Assembly (NCBI GenBank): GCA_002286715.1
Contig: NSJX01000010.1
Location: 413,244 to 477,243, forward strand
From: Dentipellis sp. KUC8613
Taxonomy: Eukaryota; Basidiomycota; Agaricomycetes; Russulales; Hericiaceae
DNA length: 64,000 bases
Direction of reading: 5' to 3'
A program made the translations under genes and the position numbers. Of the stretch, positions 12,010 through 23,500 are shown in pieces (position 1 is the stretch's first letter; each line of letters starts with the position of its first letter). The notes below the pieces were generated by a model. It was not told where the DNA came from and ran no database searches. It was given only the letters and a program-made list of their open reading frames with translations.

Positions 12010-13791
12010 TCATGAAGCACGGATGGTCGTCTCGATCCGGCACTCCCCTGTAACCGACACCTTCATTTTTCTCTTCCACGTAGGGTCTGGAAGCTCCAGA
12101 TAGGCTTCTGAGACTTGCAGACTTTCTATCGGCATACCCGCCTCCATGCGCGCCTGCAAGAATTTGTATAGCCAGACGTAGTAGTCTTCCAACGGTATAA
12201 TGGCACTTGAGTGGTACTCCGTCAGCCAGTAGTGGTGGGGGCCTTTGAGTCGAAGTGCGACCAGGTTCGGGAATGTGGCCTTTATAGTGGGCGTTGATGC
12301 TGTGGGAATGAGAGCCTTGCAGATGAAATCGGCTTCGGGCGTTTCTAGAAACAGCTCGCGCACTTGGTCACTTGTCTCGAAAAGCTCTAGCCAAACTTGT
12401 GGTGACCATCCGAAGGGAAGAGCTGCCGTGATAAAAATTTGCTCGAGATGAGTGAACGGTAAGGCACGGCAAACATCTTGCATGGCACTGTCCATAGGTT
12501 CGTCGAAGCGCAAGAGCAATCGGTGCTTGCTCCCACCCTTCGCTTCGGACAAGCAAATACACGAGGGAGATAACTGGAAAATCCGAAATGGTGTGCGGGT
12601 GTGCATTGAGCTCGTATGTGCCGCCAGAACCGGGAGGAGCCTTTGTCTGAGTTGAGCCTCTTCCTTGACTATTGTGCATGTTATGTAGACATCATGCAGA
12701 CCGTTGGCCTCTATGTGTTCCAGTACGGCTGCACAGTTTGAAACGGGACCCGAGAGAAGGAGGGTGCGAAGTTTCGGCAATTGAACTACGGGCTTTTGCT
12801 CTGCTGTAACTGTGGCGGGCGGTGGATAAGGAAGGCAATTTTCTAAACGCAGAGTTTCCAGTTGCGGCATCCGTTCGAGGCTATCCACGAACTCGTCTAG
12901 TGCAGTCGTGGGAGTGCCGTCAATGGGAAAAGAAGGCTCGCCAAAGGGTTCGCCTCTGCGGTACCGATATGAGGCGTTGACATCCAGGTGGGTGAGTCCA
13001 TTGAATAGAGAGCATGACCATAAGAAGCTGCAGGCATTGAGATTTACGCGACGCAGCACAGGCGTGACTCCGGCAAACATTTTGCGGGGAAGAGGAATGT
13101 CCGATCTTGAAGAGCAATTGATGGAGACTTTCTCCAACATGAGACCGGGTGAGGAGAGCGCATCCAAAACGTTGTCGGGATCCCGGGCATCGACCCTCAG
13201 GCTCAGGTCTTTGATGCGGAAAAAATGATTGCGGATGTAATCCAAGCACGTCGACAATTCGGTAGGCTGCGTGTGAAGTATTACTTGTAACGGGGCAGCC
13301 AAAGAGTGCTTGAGCATATCCAGAGCCCAGTCTATCCCGAACACAAAGTGTATGCAGGTCCATAGATTTGCAGTCTGAAGTGCAATTGTTCGCCACCGGT
13401 GACAGACATGGAGGGTGGCTCCGATCCAATGACCGCTGTAAGGAAATTGCGAGCGACAAGTTGTTGCAAGACGGAGGAAGATATCGGCAAGAATCTCAGC
13501 TGGGAGAACGGAGATTGGCACGAGGTCATTTTGACGGCTACGGACAATACACATAGCATGGTGCATAGCAACCAATTCATTGTCTAGCATTTGCCAGGCT
13601 TGCACTCTGTATTCCGAGGGCTTTGAAACGGAGATATTATCGAATACTGTCAACTTAGAGCTACAAACGGACAGATACCGGTCTGTGGCTGTTCTGAGGG
13701 ATGATGTGTATCGACGTTATTGTCGTCATTAACGCAAGGAGGATAAAATACCAACTCACCTATTCGCCGTCTCTAAAACTGCGTTAGCCAT
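12010..13791 (-). CDS. F-box domain protein with leucine-rich C-terminal region (F-box paralogue 2)
   Basis: First exon 13760-13791 (beginning MANAVLETAN), intron ending TTTGTAG, second exon 12010-13660; 560 residues. The order matches paralogue 1: LDNELVAMHHAMCIVRSRQNDL, F-box PISVLPAEILADIFLRL, THLVCHRW-like ATLHVCHRWRTIALQTANLW, PRKMFAGVTPVLRRVNLNAC and later leucine-rich strands (LETLRLENC). Residues are well diverged between the paralogues, so this is an old tandem duplication. Predicted role: substrate adaptor of an SCF ubiquitin ligase. The target is unknown. Confidence 0.82.
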
Positions 13792-14159
13792 GTTTTCGAA
13801 CGAGAAAAAACTTCTAGAACTTCTACACATCATATCAAGTGAGTGCCATACTTGATACTGCCTGCTATACACTTACTTTGACTGGAAGTCAGTGTGACGT
13901 TGCAAGTCGAACAGAATGAACAGTGAATGTGCGGCGCTGGCTTCGCGCGGCATTGACCGGGGTTTCCCACGAGGTCACGCCGAACGGGGCCGAAAGCTCC
14001 GCCCGAGTCGCCGGCGATTGCTCTCGTTACTAGTACAAGAGACCCTTTGGTCTGAACGCAATCCCCTCCATTTTTTCACCCTATTTATTCTATTTTACTA
14101 GCAGGCCTATCGGACAGTATCTTTTCCCTGTGTGCATCATCTATAGCCAACGTCTTCGA
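13792..14159. other. Divergent promoter region between F-box paralogue 2 and the 14.2 kb gene
   Basis: No supported gene. A 61-codon plus-strand frame at 13916-14101 ends in an unusual Phe/Leu-rich tail and has no other support. Confidence 0.45.
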
Positions 14160-15240
14160 ATGAATGAACTGCCGGTCCCTCTGCGTGATCTCTTTCTTAG
14201 CCCTTTAGGGCGGGAGAGAGAGACTTATGGTGAGTACATCGTACGATTCTCACATGCCACCTACACTGACCGCCTTTAGAAATGATTATGGACCTTTCTC
14301 AGGACGGGACCGATGAGCACCCTCCACTGGCTATTGTCAATCATATCATTCACCGTATAATCGAGCCTACGTTCAATTTCAACCAGACGCCTCACCTCGT
14401 CACTGCCCTCGCACATGTCGAGTTCGTTCGCAGGAAAGCTGTCGAGAATGCCAGGAAAGCCGAAATGTGGCACGAATACCTTCTTCGTACAGGGCCAACC
14501 TCCGCTTTGCTTACCAGCGCCGAGCTGAAGCGGGTCCGCAATATTTCTGCGGACATCATGGACGAACACCTCCGGAATACGTGCTCCCTCGCCATTGATC
14601 TCTGCGTCCGACATGTAGGTATCTTTGTTTTGTCTGGCCGATGCATTGATCTGAACCCGTTGTCAGCATATATACTACATTTGGTCAACACACTCTCACC
14701 TTCTCCCTAGATTCCTTCAAAAGTACTTCATACATTACATCCCAGACCGTGTTGGTGGAAAGCATGTTGGTGGCGAGGGCATCAAAGGAAAATTTCCTTC
14801 ACAACTCTTTCATGACGAAGCCCTATTTGAAGACCAGGATCACTGGCATAATACTCTCAAGGATTGCATTAAGTTTATCAATCGAGCTGAGGATTGGTGC
14901 GAAAAAACACTCGCGATCAAAGAAGAGTCGGTCGACCTCCTACTTCTATTATTATGTCCTTGTGATCACTGACTCGCTGCAGTATCCAGCCCGAGGATTA
15001 CGAGGACCCTACTTTGCAAGAATGTGTACAGACATTCGTCCAAGGGATATCACTTGAAGTCATCGTCGATTACATCAAATTATATACGTCTAGGGTCATG
15101 AAAGATGTTGACACGTTGCTTGAGATATTTCCAGAGGGTGGTGATCAGCTATCGTGAGTCTGTACTGTCGTCAGTTTGAATGAGTGCCATCTGAGAATTA
15201 TCATTCATCCAAATTCAGACAATCAATCGACGCGCACTAG
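14160..15240 (+). CDS. Hypothetical protein, five exons, family not recognised
   Basis: Exons 14160-14229, 14280-14614, 14667-14926, 14983-15153 and 15219-15240 sum to 858 nt (285 residues). The frame stays open and protein-like across all four introns, although the third intron needs the weak donor GTCGGT. The protein is hydrophilic and probably helical. It begins MNELPVPLRDLFLSP and contains HLVTALAHVEFVRRKAVENARKAEMWH, a Gly/Lys-rich segment (RVGGKHVGGEGIKGKF) and a Cys/Trp-containing helix (INRAEDWCEKTL). There is no signal peptide, membrane segment or known catalytic motif. A lineage-specific basidiomycete protein is possible. I propose no function. Confidence 0.6.
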
Positions 15241-15547
15241 GTTTGCGAACTTATCGTGTCGATTGAGGCGTTTCTCAGTGGGCTCACGCAATAGTTTTGA
15301 TTTTAGCTTCGTTGAAGAAGCCCTTGAGGCATAGAACACTGCTCACTTCGCTGCCAGTTCGCTCCAGAGTCCAGATCTCCGTGGGGAGGAATACAGAATG
15401 TGAATGTTTTCTGGAGAACGTCGACTCATCATGTGACCTTGTCGCGTTGTTTGTTCGCTTGTTTGTACATCATACCTGCACGGCTTCACTGAACTGTGTT
15501 CAATTATCTTCGAGCTGCGCTTGTTACTGCATGCCCGCTGGACTATA
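15241..15547. other. Intergenic, promoter side of the RhoGEF gene
   Basis: About 300 bases with no supported gene. The plus-strand frame at 15297-15548 lacks motifs. Confidence 0.45.
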
Positions 15548-18500
15548 ATGCCTTTGACTCGCCCAAAAAACAGGAACAAATCTCGGTCTCCTGCAGTGAC
15601 TTCGTCTCCTTTGGTCCCAAACTCTTCAACCCCTCGCTTTCTACCTCCATCTCATTATGCCGCGGCTGCAGGCGTATCGTACCGATCCCCCCGTGACGAC
15701 CGCGATACTTACCAGTCACCGGCGCAACATGCGGATGCCCATTATGCTTTTCTCGAGACAGGTTCACCGGAAGAGCGGACCCCGGCGGATAACTTCCTCC
15801 CTAACTCCCATCTCCCGGCTTCTGCGTCTGCGTCTTCCGGGGATCACGCCGGGTCGCGAATGTCGTTTCTAGCTCGGAAGCTTTCACGCAGTGGCAGTAC
15901 GTCAGGAAAGAATGCGAACCAGCGGCAGAGTCAGATTGGGGATCTTCCTTTGGTGGAGGCTCAGCTCTTGCCGTCGTTGCGCGATACGATCGACAGGATG
16001 ACCCAACCTCAAAGGACACCTATCATATTAGACTCCCCACCGAAGGACCCGGGGCCATCTAGAAACTACTCCCTTCCGCCCTCCATGGCTCCACAAGCAT
16101 CTGCACCGGCGTCCGCTGCCCCTTCCTCGAGTCGTCTCCGACGCCCTGTTGCCAGTGTCAAGATGGTGCCGACTAGCACGGCTCCTGTTGAATATCAAAG
16201 GCCACCTACACCGAAGGCAAATGCCTCTTCTCGTATCCCGACAACTCCAAAAGCGAAGCCCAAGCCCATCCTGAAGTCTGTTCTGAAGGGCGCCTCGTCG
16301 GCATCCGCCGTCCAAGGTGGCCAGCTCGAGCCAGAGTCACCTTCCAGGAATTCACCATCAAAGTCTTTGAGAACTGTGCGAAGCATGTTTGGAAAGAAGA
16401 CGCCGACTCAAGCTTCTCCGCCAGCCGTACCCGCAAGTAGTGTCGCCAGTGTATGTTTACTTTTACTGCCCCGCCTGACGCACATATAACCGGCTGACCT
16501 TCTCCATTGTCATTAGTCGTCCAAGATAGCAAAGCCGTCCCCAGGATATGGCGCACATGAGAGGTCTAGGACAGATCCAGGGCGTCCGTCGAAGATACCA
16601 TCTCGTAACGTGTATCAGAGTCGGACTCCCCAGCCGACGGCTTACAAGGATCCCCGACGTGCAGGAATTCCAGACACAGGAGAGTCTGGTTCGGAACTCG
16701 ACTTGCGGAGCGAGCGCAGCCGCGCCTTGTTCGTGACGAACGCAGACATTGTTCCCTCGAGTTCCAGCTCGAGTGCGAGTAGCTCGAATGCAGATCGACC
16801 TGGATACCCTGCCCCACCATCCGCGAAGAGTCCCGCCTGGAGGTCCCGCGTCCCGACCTCGAGGTATGGCCGTGAAGGCATGCGACACCCACCTGCTGGA
16901 GCCAACACCGGTGAGGGTATCGGCCTAGGGCTAAATATGTCCAATGCTGTCTCACCCAACGTCGGTTCTTCTGGTGCTGCTGGTTCTTATGGAGGTCAGG
17001 AGCGACGGAGTAGCAGTAGGAGCGCTAGGCGATCAGGACAATCTGCCGAGACTGAACAGCGCGCTTTCAGCGGCTCGTCCAGAGGTCCTAGATTGACCAT
17101 AAATACGAATCAAGATTACGACGACCGTGACGGTCGCGATACCCCCGACTTCCTTCCGTCACCCTGGGAGGATCCGAACATCGATCCTGACAGCAGCCAC
17201 AACCGGAGGCGAGCAGCTTTGCTCGGCATCGTCAATGAGCTCGAGAATGGCATCCCTTCTGCCCATCTGGCGTATGATGACGATCAATCCGAGAGCGAAT
17301 ATAGTGGACAACATGGACTGGCTGTCAGTGACTCCATGGACTACGGCGGTCAAGATGCAGCCCATGCGGATGATCGTGTTGCAGGAAATCGCGCCAGTGC
17401 TCGATATAGCAGTTACGAAGTGCATGACTTCGCGCCTCAACAACCGGTGCCCTCGAATGCGGGTCAGAGCAGGTCTGCCGACCCTTCGAGCGACCGGTAT
17501 TCCTGGAGATCATCCCGAACTGCTGACCGCCGTAGTAGTTCTGCTTACGGAGGGTATCAGCAACAGGACGACGAAGCATCTGGATCCGAGTATCCTACTG
17601 ACGAGGACGAGGATCAAGACGAGGACGACTACGGCGAAAGGACCCCGAGGCTCATCGCTCCACCGCAACCATCGCCCTACGCTTCATCCCAGAATCGTTT
17701 CCAACCCCCTCCCTCTCATCGACATTCTCCCGCGCAGGTTGAACCTACACCTTCCTCCGCACGCATTCCCAGTCGACCTCCAATGGGAAGACGTGGGTCT
17801 CATGAGAATCCTCGCAATTCTCACGTCGAACAAGCGAGTCCTGAGGAGCATATCGCGAGCACGGGCAGAACTCCACGAGTCACCTTTGCCCAATCACCGC
17901 CCAGCCAAAGAAATGCACCGCGTGCGGCGACAACTTCCAAACGACGTTCAACTTTCAGCAATGACTCGGGAGAGACTGCTTATTCGAATGGGAGGAATCG
18001 ACATTCGAGAGATAACTTGGTTACGGAGGCCTACAGTCTGCGCCAGAACTCTGGGGCCGCTGAAGCACAAGAACGAGAGGCTTTCGGTCTACCTCCATCC
18101 CCTTCGTCCCCTCCCAAGCCATTCAATGATCTCCCTCATGCAGATAGTGTCTCGTCACTTGGTAGTGAACGATGGCAAGATGAGAGGGAGGATTTCAGCC
18201 GAGATGCAGAGGCTATTTTCGAGCGGCTGGGTGGACCAGGGCATCCCGGAAAAGAATCAAACGCTCGTCGTTCAGGTCAATACTCTTCTCGTCAAGCTCC
18301 TGTCAGCAATAACATGGTGCCTGGTGGTCAGGAAGACCATGTCCAGTCTTCTGATCCACGGGCGATGATACAGCAAAGCCAAAGCACGCGGTCTATTTAT
18401 GAAGACGGAATTCCAGCCAGACCATGGCAGCAACGCGAACGGGACCTCCCAGCGCTGCAGCCTGATCCCGACGGCCGGACATGGCGTTCCACGTTACCGC

Positions 18501-20425
18501 CGCAAGCCTACGCGTCGCTATTGGAGCGCTACGGAGAAGCCGAGATGCAAAGACAACAAACGATATGGGAACTCTATGAGAGGGAAAGGACCTTCGTCAG
18601 GCGCCTGCGTGCTATTGTTCAGCTCTTTATCGTACCGTTGCGTATGCAGGGCACGAAGACGTGGGTCACAGGCGTTCCGAAGGAAGTAGGCCGGCTGTTT
18701 GACTGGCTCGAGGATATCATCAACCTCCACGCCCAGATATCCAGCTCACTGCATTCCGCGCTGACGGAACAATATCCTGTGGTCATCCGGGTCGCGGAAG
18801 TCATCCGACGCTTCGTGCCTCGGCTGGAGGTGCACCAGCCTTACATTGTCAGGGTGGAAGAAGTCGCTTTCATGATCAAGAAAGCTGCCGCGGAGCCGAA
18901 CAGCGATTTTGGGGAGTTCGTTCGGATCCAACAAGACCAGGAGGAGTGTGAGGGCTGGACCCTGGAGGCCTTCCTCGCCGAGCCGGTGAATAGATTGGTG
19001 GAATATCCTCAATGCTTCCGAGTACGTACCTATCATATATAATTTCCAATCTGCTAATCCGCCGGCGTGCAGCGCCTGTGGGAGTGCACCCCTCGAAGCC
19101 ATGTCGACCACCTAGCGACTTTCTCGCTTCTTCATTCGACCGATACTATGATCCGCACAATGCGCGAGGTCAAATCCAGAGAAGACGAGTACGAGCTGAT
19201 CAAAGATATTCTGAGCAAGATTGAAGGGATTCCGCAATCCGTCCACCTGGCTAATCGAGAAAGGCGCCTTCTAGCAAGAGGACGACTTTTGAGAGAATAC
19301 ACCAGCGACAAACGCCGGAGTGTTGGGATTCGAGATCAAGGTATCCCGCCACTGGGGCACAGTTCTAACAGGCATCTACAGCTACCGAATGACCCATTGA
19401 GGCCATCGGGTAGAACGGCGTCTCGTCAAAGCAGGCTCATGGAGGCAGCTCAAGGAAGAGATCAGCCGGGTCCACGCTCCGGCTCTACGCGCTCGACGAC
19501 GTCTGGTTCGTCAGCTTTCTCTACAGCGTCTTCGTCAACGGCACCAATCACTCCAGTAGACTATGCGTCTTCGATGCGGCCTTGGGAGCAGGCTAATTCG
19601 CCAAGAGAGCACATGCCTTCCATGTTGCATCTACGATTGAGCGACACGCTGAAGCAACTACCGATCCATGCTTTTGTGTTCTCTGACCTGATCATCCTTG
19701 CTTCTCCTATCAGCAATGGCCAACAATCATCTGAGGCTTCTAGAGACGCTTGGAGGCTACTAGAAGGCGTAGGCATCTCAAGGATCTTGGGCGTTTCGGA
19801 GGATTCCCAAAGGATTGTGCTCGACTTGCTCCCTATGGACACTGATGATCTAGAGACTGGCATCATACCGGACAGCGCACCAGTCACCGGTCTCTCTTTG
19901 TCAATTCCTCAGTCATCCTCCTCGGGTGCAGTTCTCGACCCTCCGACCATTCGTGACATCCGGATGAAGTGGATCTCCGCCTTCCAGCAATGCTCTCAGC
20001 ACACTCTTCGTGCCTTGTCTTTTCCGCATCAGTCTGGGAAGTACCTTGCTCAGGGACCAACTGTAGACTTGAAGCTCGATTCTTCGCGTCACTCTGTTAT
20101 GGCTCTCCTCGCGTCTGGCCTTCCACTGCCTAAGAGCCCTTCCATCCAGATTCAGGACTTCGTTCTTGGCAAGGGCGGCGATTCTATCCAGCAGGAGCGC
20201 GAAGAGCGTGGGTGGTGGTCTCTGCGTTTCCAGCAAGTCTTGCGTGAGATCCAGCGAACCGATATCACTACTGAGGCTCCACGCAGTCTTGCACCAGAGT
20301 CTCTCGCAACGCCAAGCGGCGGCCGCAAACGTGTGGGCGTGTCCCGGCCCCGCCAACTGAAACTCACCTCCATCTCGTCCTCCGATTCATTAGCTGTCCA
20401 ACCTCAAGAAGGTCGTCGCCGTTGA
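15548..20425 (+). CDS. Large Dbl-homology (RhoGEF) domain protein
   Basis: Exons 15548-16450, 16517-19021 and 19073-20425 encode 1586 residues. The first 900 residues are low in complexity and rich in Ser, Pro, Arg and Gln, with basic and phosphorylatable patches (SMFGKKTP, SSRIPTTPKAKPKPILKSV) and an acidic run (DEDEDQDEDD) near 17600. A Dbl-homology domain follows across the second intron: WELYERERTFVRRLRAIVQLF (helix 1 region), VPRLEVHQPYIV, AFLAEPVNRLVEYPQCFR and RLWECTPRSHVDHLAT. A C-terminal region with short beta-like segments (HAFVFSDLIILASPIS) resembles a divergent PH-like domain. DH domains load GTP on Rho-family GTPases, so a role in polarity or cytoskeleton control is likely. The ATG at 15548 is preferred to the upstream in-frame start because it follows a stop-rich leader. 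Confidence 0.85.
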
Positions 20426-20596
20426 TATTTTTGGTGTATATTCGTATTTTTTAGTTCACCTGTTTGCGGCACGTCGCTCTGTAGCGCTACTCTCCATACT
20501 CTACGTGATGTGTTGATCTCATATGTAATTATATACATGCATGTACAGTAGATCGTTCTATAAATGCAAGGATAAGTTAGCTGATGTGTTGTTGTG

Positions 20597-23500
20597 CTAC
20601 TGGCGAGTGGCCAATGCGGAAAGCAGGATGTCGTAGTCGACTTTTGCAGCTATAAAGAGATTATGAGGTTAGTCCCATCTTGGAGGCGGTCGCTACGAGA
20701 GAGCGGACGCACCCTTTACAACGAGCGCCATAAACATCCTCGCCAGGTCTGGTTTCTCCCTCTCCAGCCGCCGCATGCTCTCGATACTCAGCTTCCACAG
20801 CACCGCCGGGCGCTCCACCACGACTGTCGCATTGCGCGGCAGCCCGGACAGCGCAGACAGCTCCCCTGCGATCGTACCGGGCACCATCGATTCCTCGATC
20901 GGGGGCGCGTGGTCCGTGAAGCGGTACGAGGCGCGCAGGACGCCCGACTCGACGATGTACAGCCCGTCGGGCGCGTCGCCTTGTTTCCAGAGCACGAGCC
21001 CGTCGGGAGCGGGGATCCGCTCGAGGTAGGCGATGAGTGGGCGGAAGGTCTCGCGGTCGACGGGCCCGAAAGATGAGAAGGCGTGCATGAGGGTATAGAG
21101 AGGCGCCGAATCCGTCGCAGAATTAAGGTCTGGTGGGACTGAGTGGTAGGTAAATACGATTTGCATGAGCGTTGGGACGTGAAATGTACAGTGAATAGAC
21201 ATGCCTTGGGAAAACGTGCGCCAGCCGGCATCGCGGAGCTGAGCGCGCCGCGGCGAGCTTGGCAAGGACTCGTGAATCCCAAGCTCGATGCCGTCTTGAC
21301 GGCCAGAAAGCACTGAAGCGTGTTCGTGAGTATACATACGAAATGTAATGTCGAACAGTACACACCGATCGGTTTGGTCTCAGCCTTGGCAGACACGAAC
21401 CACGCCCTGAGATACGCGTTTTCTGTCCCTGCAAACCCAGACACATCAGTACAAGCCCCTCACAACCTCACGTGAACTTTATGCACTCACATTCCACCGC
21501 GTCATTCATGTTCTCGAACACCTCGACGCCGTCCGTATCCAACAACCCTACGCTCTGCAGCGCCCTCGCCACATTCCCATCACCCGCCTTTGTAATCCCG
21601 CAAAACACAAGCACAATCCGGCGCGCAGCCAGCATGCGCTGTATGCGGACGAATGCCTCCGCCGCCGAGAGGTCGACGCCGGCGACGAGCGAGAAGTCGA
21701 CGACGAGGAACTGGATGAACGGGTGCGGCGCGGGGTTCTCGACGAGCGCGCGGATGGTGTCTTCGACGTGAGTGATCGTGCCGAAGAAGATGAAACCTGT
21801 GACACATAAGATAGATGTCCCACTATGAAGAAGATTGAAACGTACCTTGCAGGCGGATGACGGTGGTCTGTTTCGACACTTCGCGAATGTATGCACGGTG
21901 CGCGCTGGGACGGCGCACAGTCGACATAACAGTTTCGCCTGTGTGTATCGCGCGAATGCTCCGGCGTTGTGAGTTTTGCACCACAAAGAACAGAGCTACA
22001 ACAAGTCGTCGATGTCAGTCACCGCATGACACTGAGATCGTTATGAAAGCGAGGACTTACAGCTAACGATGATGCCGAAGAGCACGCCAATTACGAAGTC
22101 CCAAACGGTCATGGCGACCATGATGCTTATAATCGTGATATACTCGGACCTACAGCATCAGGACCCAGTCAGATCTAACCCAACCCAACCCTGAAACGAC
22201 AAGTCAAGAAAAGACGCACCTGTTCACGCGATGCCGTGTGTCCCATAGGGCCTCCTTTACAAGGTCGATTCCGAGTACAAAAATCAGAGCAGCTACGACC
22301 ATGACGGCTGCATCCCACATAGATCAGTATACATAGAGATTGAAGTGAGCGCGAAGCGACGTACGGATGAACGCTATTGGCCCAGTGCCAATGAATAATA
22401 ATAGCGCAGTCGCTCCAGCAAGCATGAAGCCCGACACCCTAGTTGTCCCGCCTACGCGATAGAACCTAGCCGAAATTTATCAGCACCCAGTTGGATTGCT
22501 CCAAGTAAAGAGAAGACTTACAATAGGGTATTGACATAAACCAGATAATTGGGTCTGTATATGCGCATGAGGATGTGCCGGGTGCAGAGATCGAGAAGTG
22601 GAGCTTACACAGTCCCCAAGAATCCAGAGACGAGATTCGAATATCCATGTGCGACGAGCTCCTTATTCGTGTCAACATCTTCATTGAGAGAGACGGCTGC
22701 ACATACAGCTCTGAATGAGTATATCATCAACTGCCCAGGATCATAGCTTACCAAGCGCGGGAACGTTCAACGGCGGGTGCAAGATATTGAAAAAGAGCCT
22801 ACGTGAGAAAGTTAGCCTTTGAAAGCCCACAATCAACCTAGCGACACTTACAACGCCAATTGAGTCGGGAGCGTCGCCCAAAGCGGTCCCCACTGCGTTT
22901 TCCTGAAGCCTAACTTCATGAGCCACAACGCGTGAAGCGAAAGAGGAAAGAGAAGCTCACTGAAGTAAGTGTAGAACTCGTACCACGAGTCCTGTGAAGC
23001 CGCGACGTCGAAGAGCCAGCCTTCCCTTCGTAGCGTGTGTAGGTCGAGCCGGGCCGCGGCGACGACGATGTAAAATATGATGGGTATCACGATGAAATCT
23101 GCATGTGGTCGACATCAATCAGTCAGATCGTTCACCTTCGACAATGTAGCAAGAGAGAAACTGGGACGTGGACTTACAGATGGGTAGAATGAGTTGATGA
23201 TGCCACCGGTGCGTGATGACGCGGAGGATGGTCGCGAGCGCGAATGCGGGCGCCCATAGAGCGAGATTGTGTGCCGTGAGGAAGAATTTGAGTGTTGCAA
23301 ATGAGAGCGAAAAGTCGTCGTCGGCCATACGAGTGCTCACAGTTAGACTGCATGCCGAAGTCAGAAGGATATGCGAGACGATGGAGGATAGGCACGGACC
23401 CTGTGATCACTAAGAATACACCTACACCGCCGATACATCCGACTAGGATGTGACGCGGGAAGAAACCAATCAGGTTTCCGAGGCGGAAGGCGCCCAGGAG

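Noticed and set aside
17127..18368. 413-codon frame inside the RhoGEF exon
   Set aside because: A shadow frame of the same strand; the RhoGEF frame is longer, spliced and carries the DH domain.
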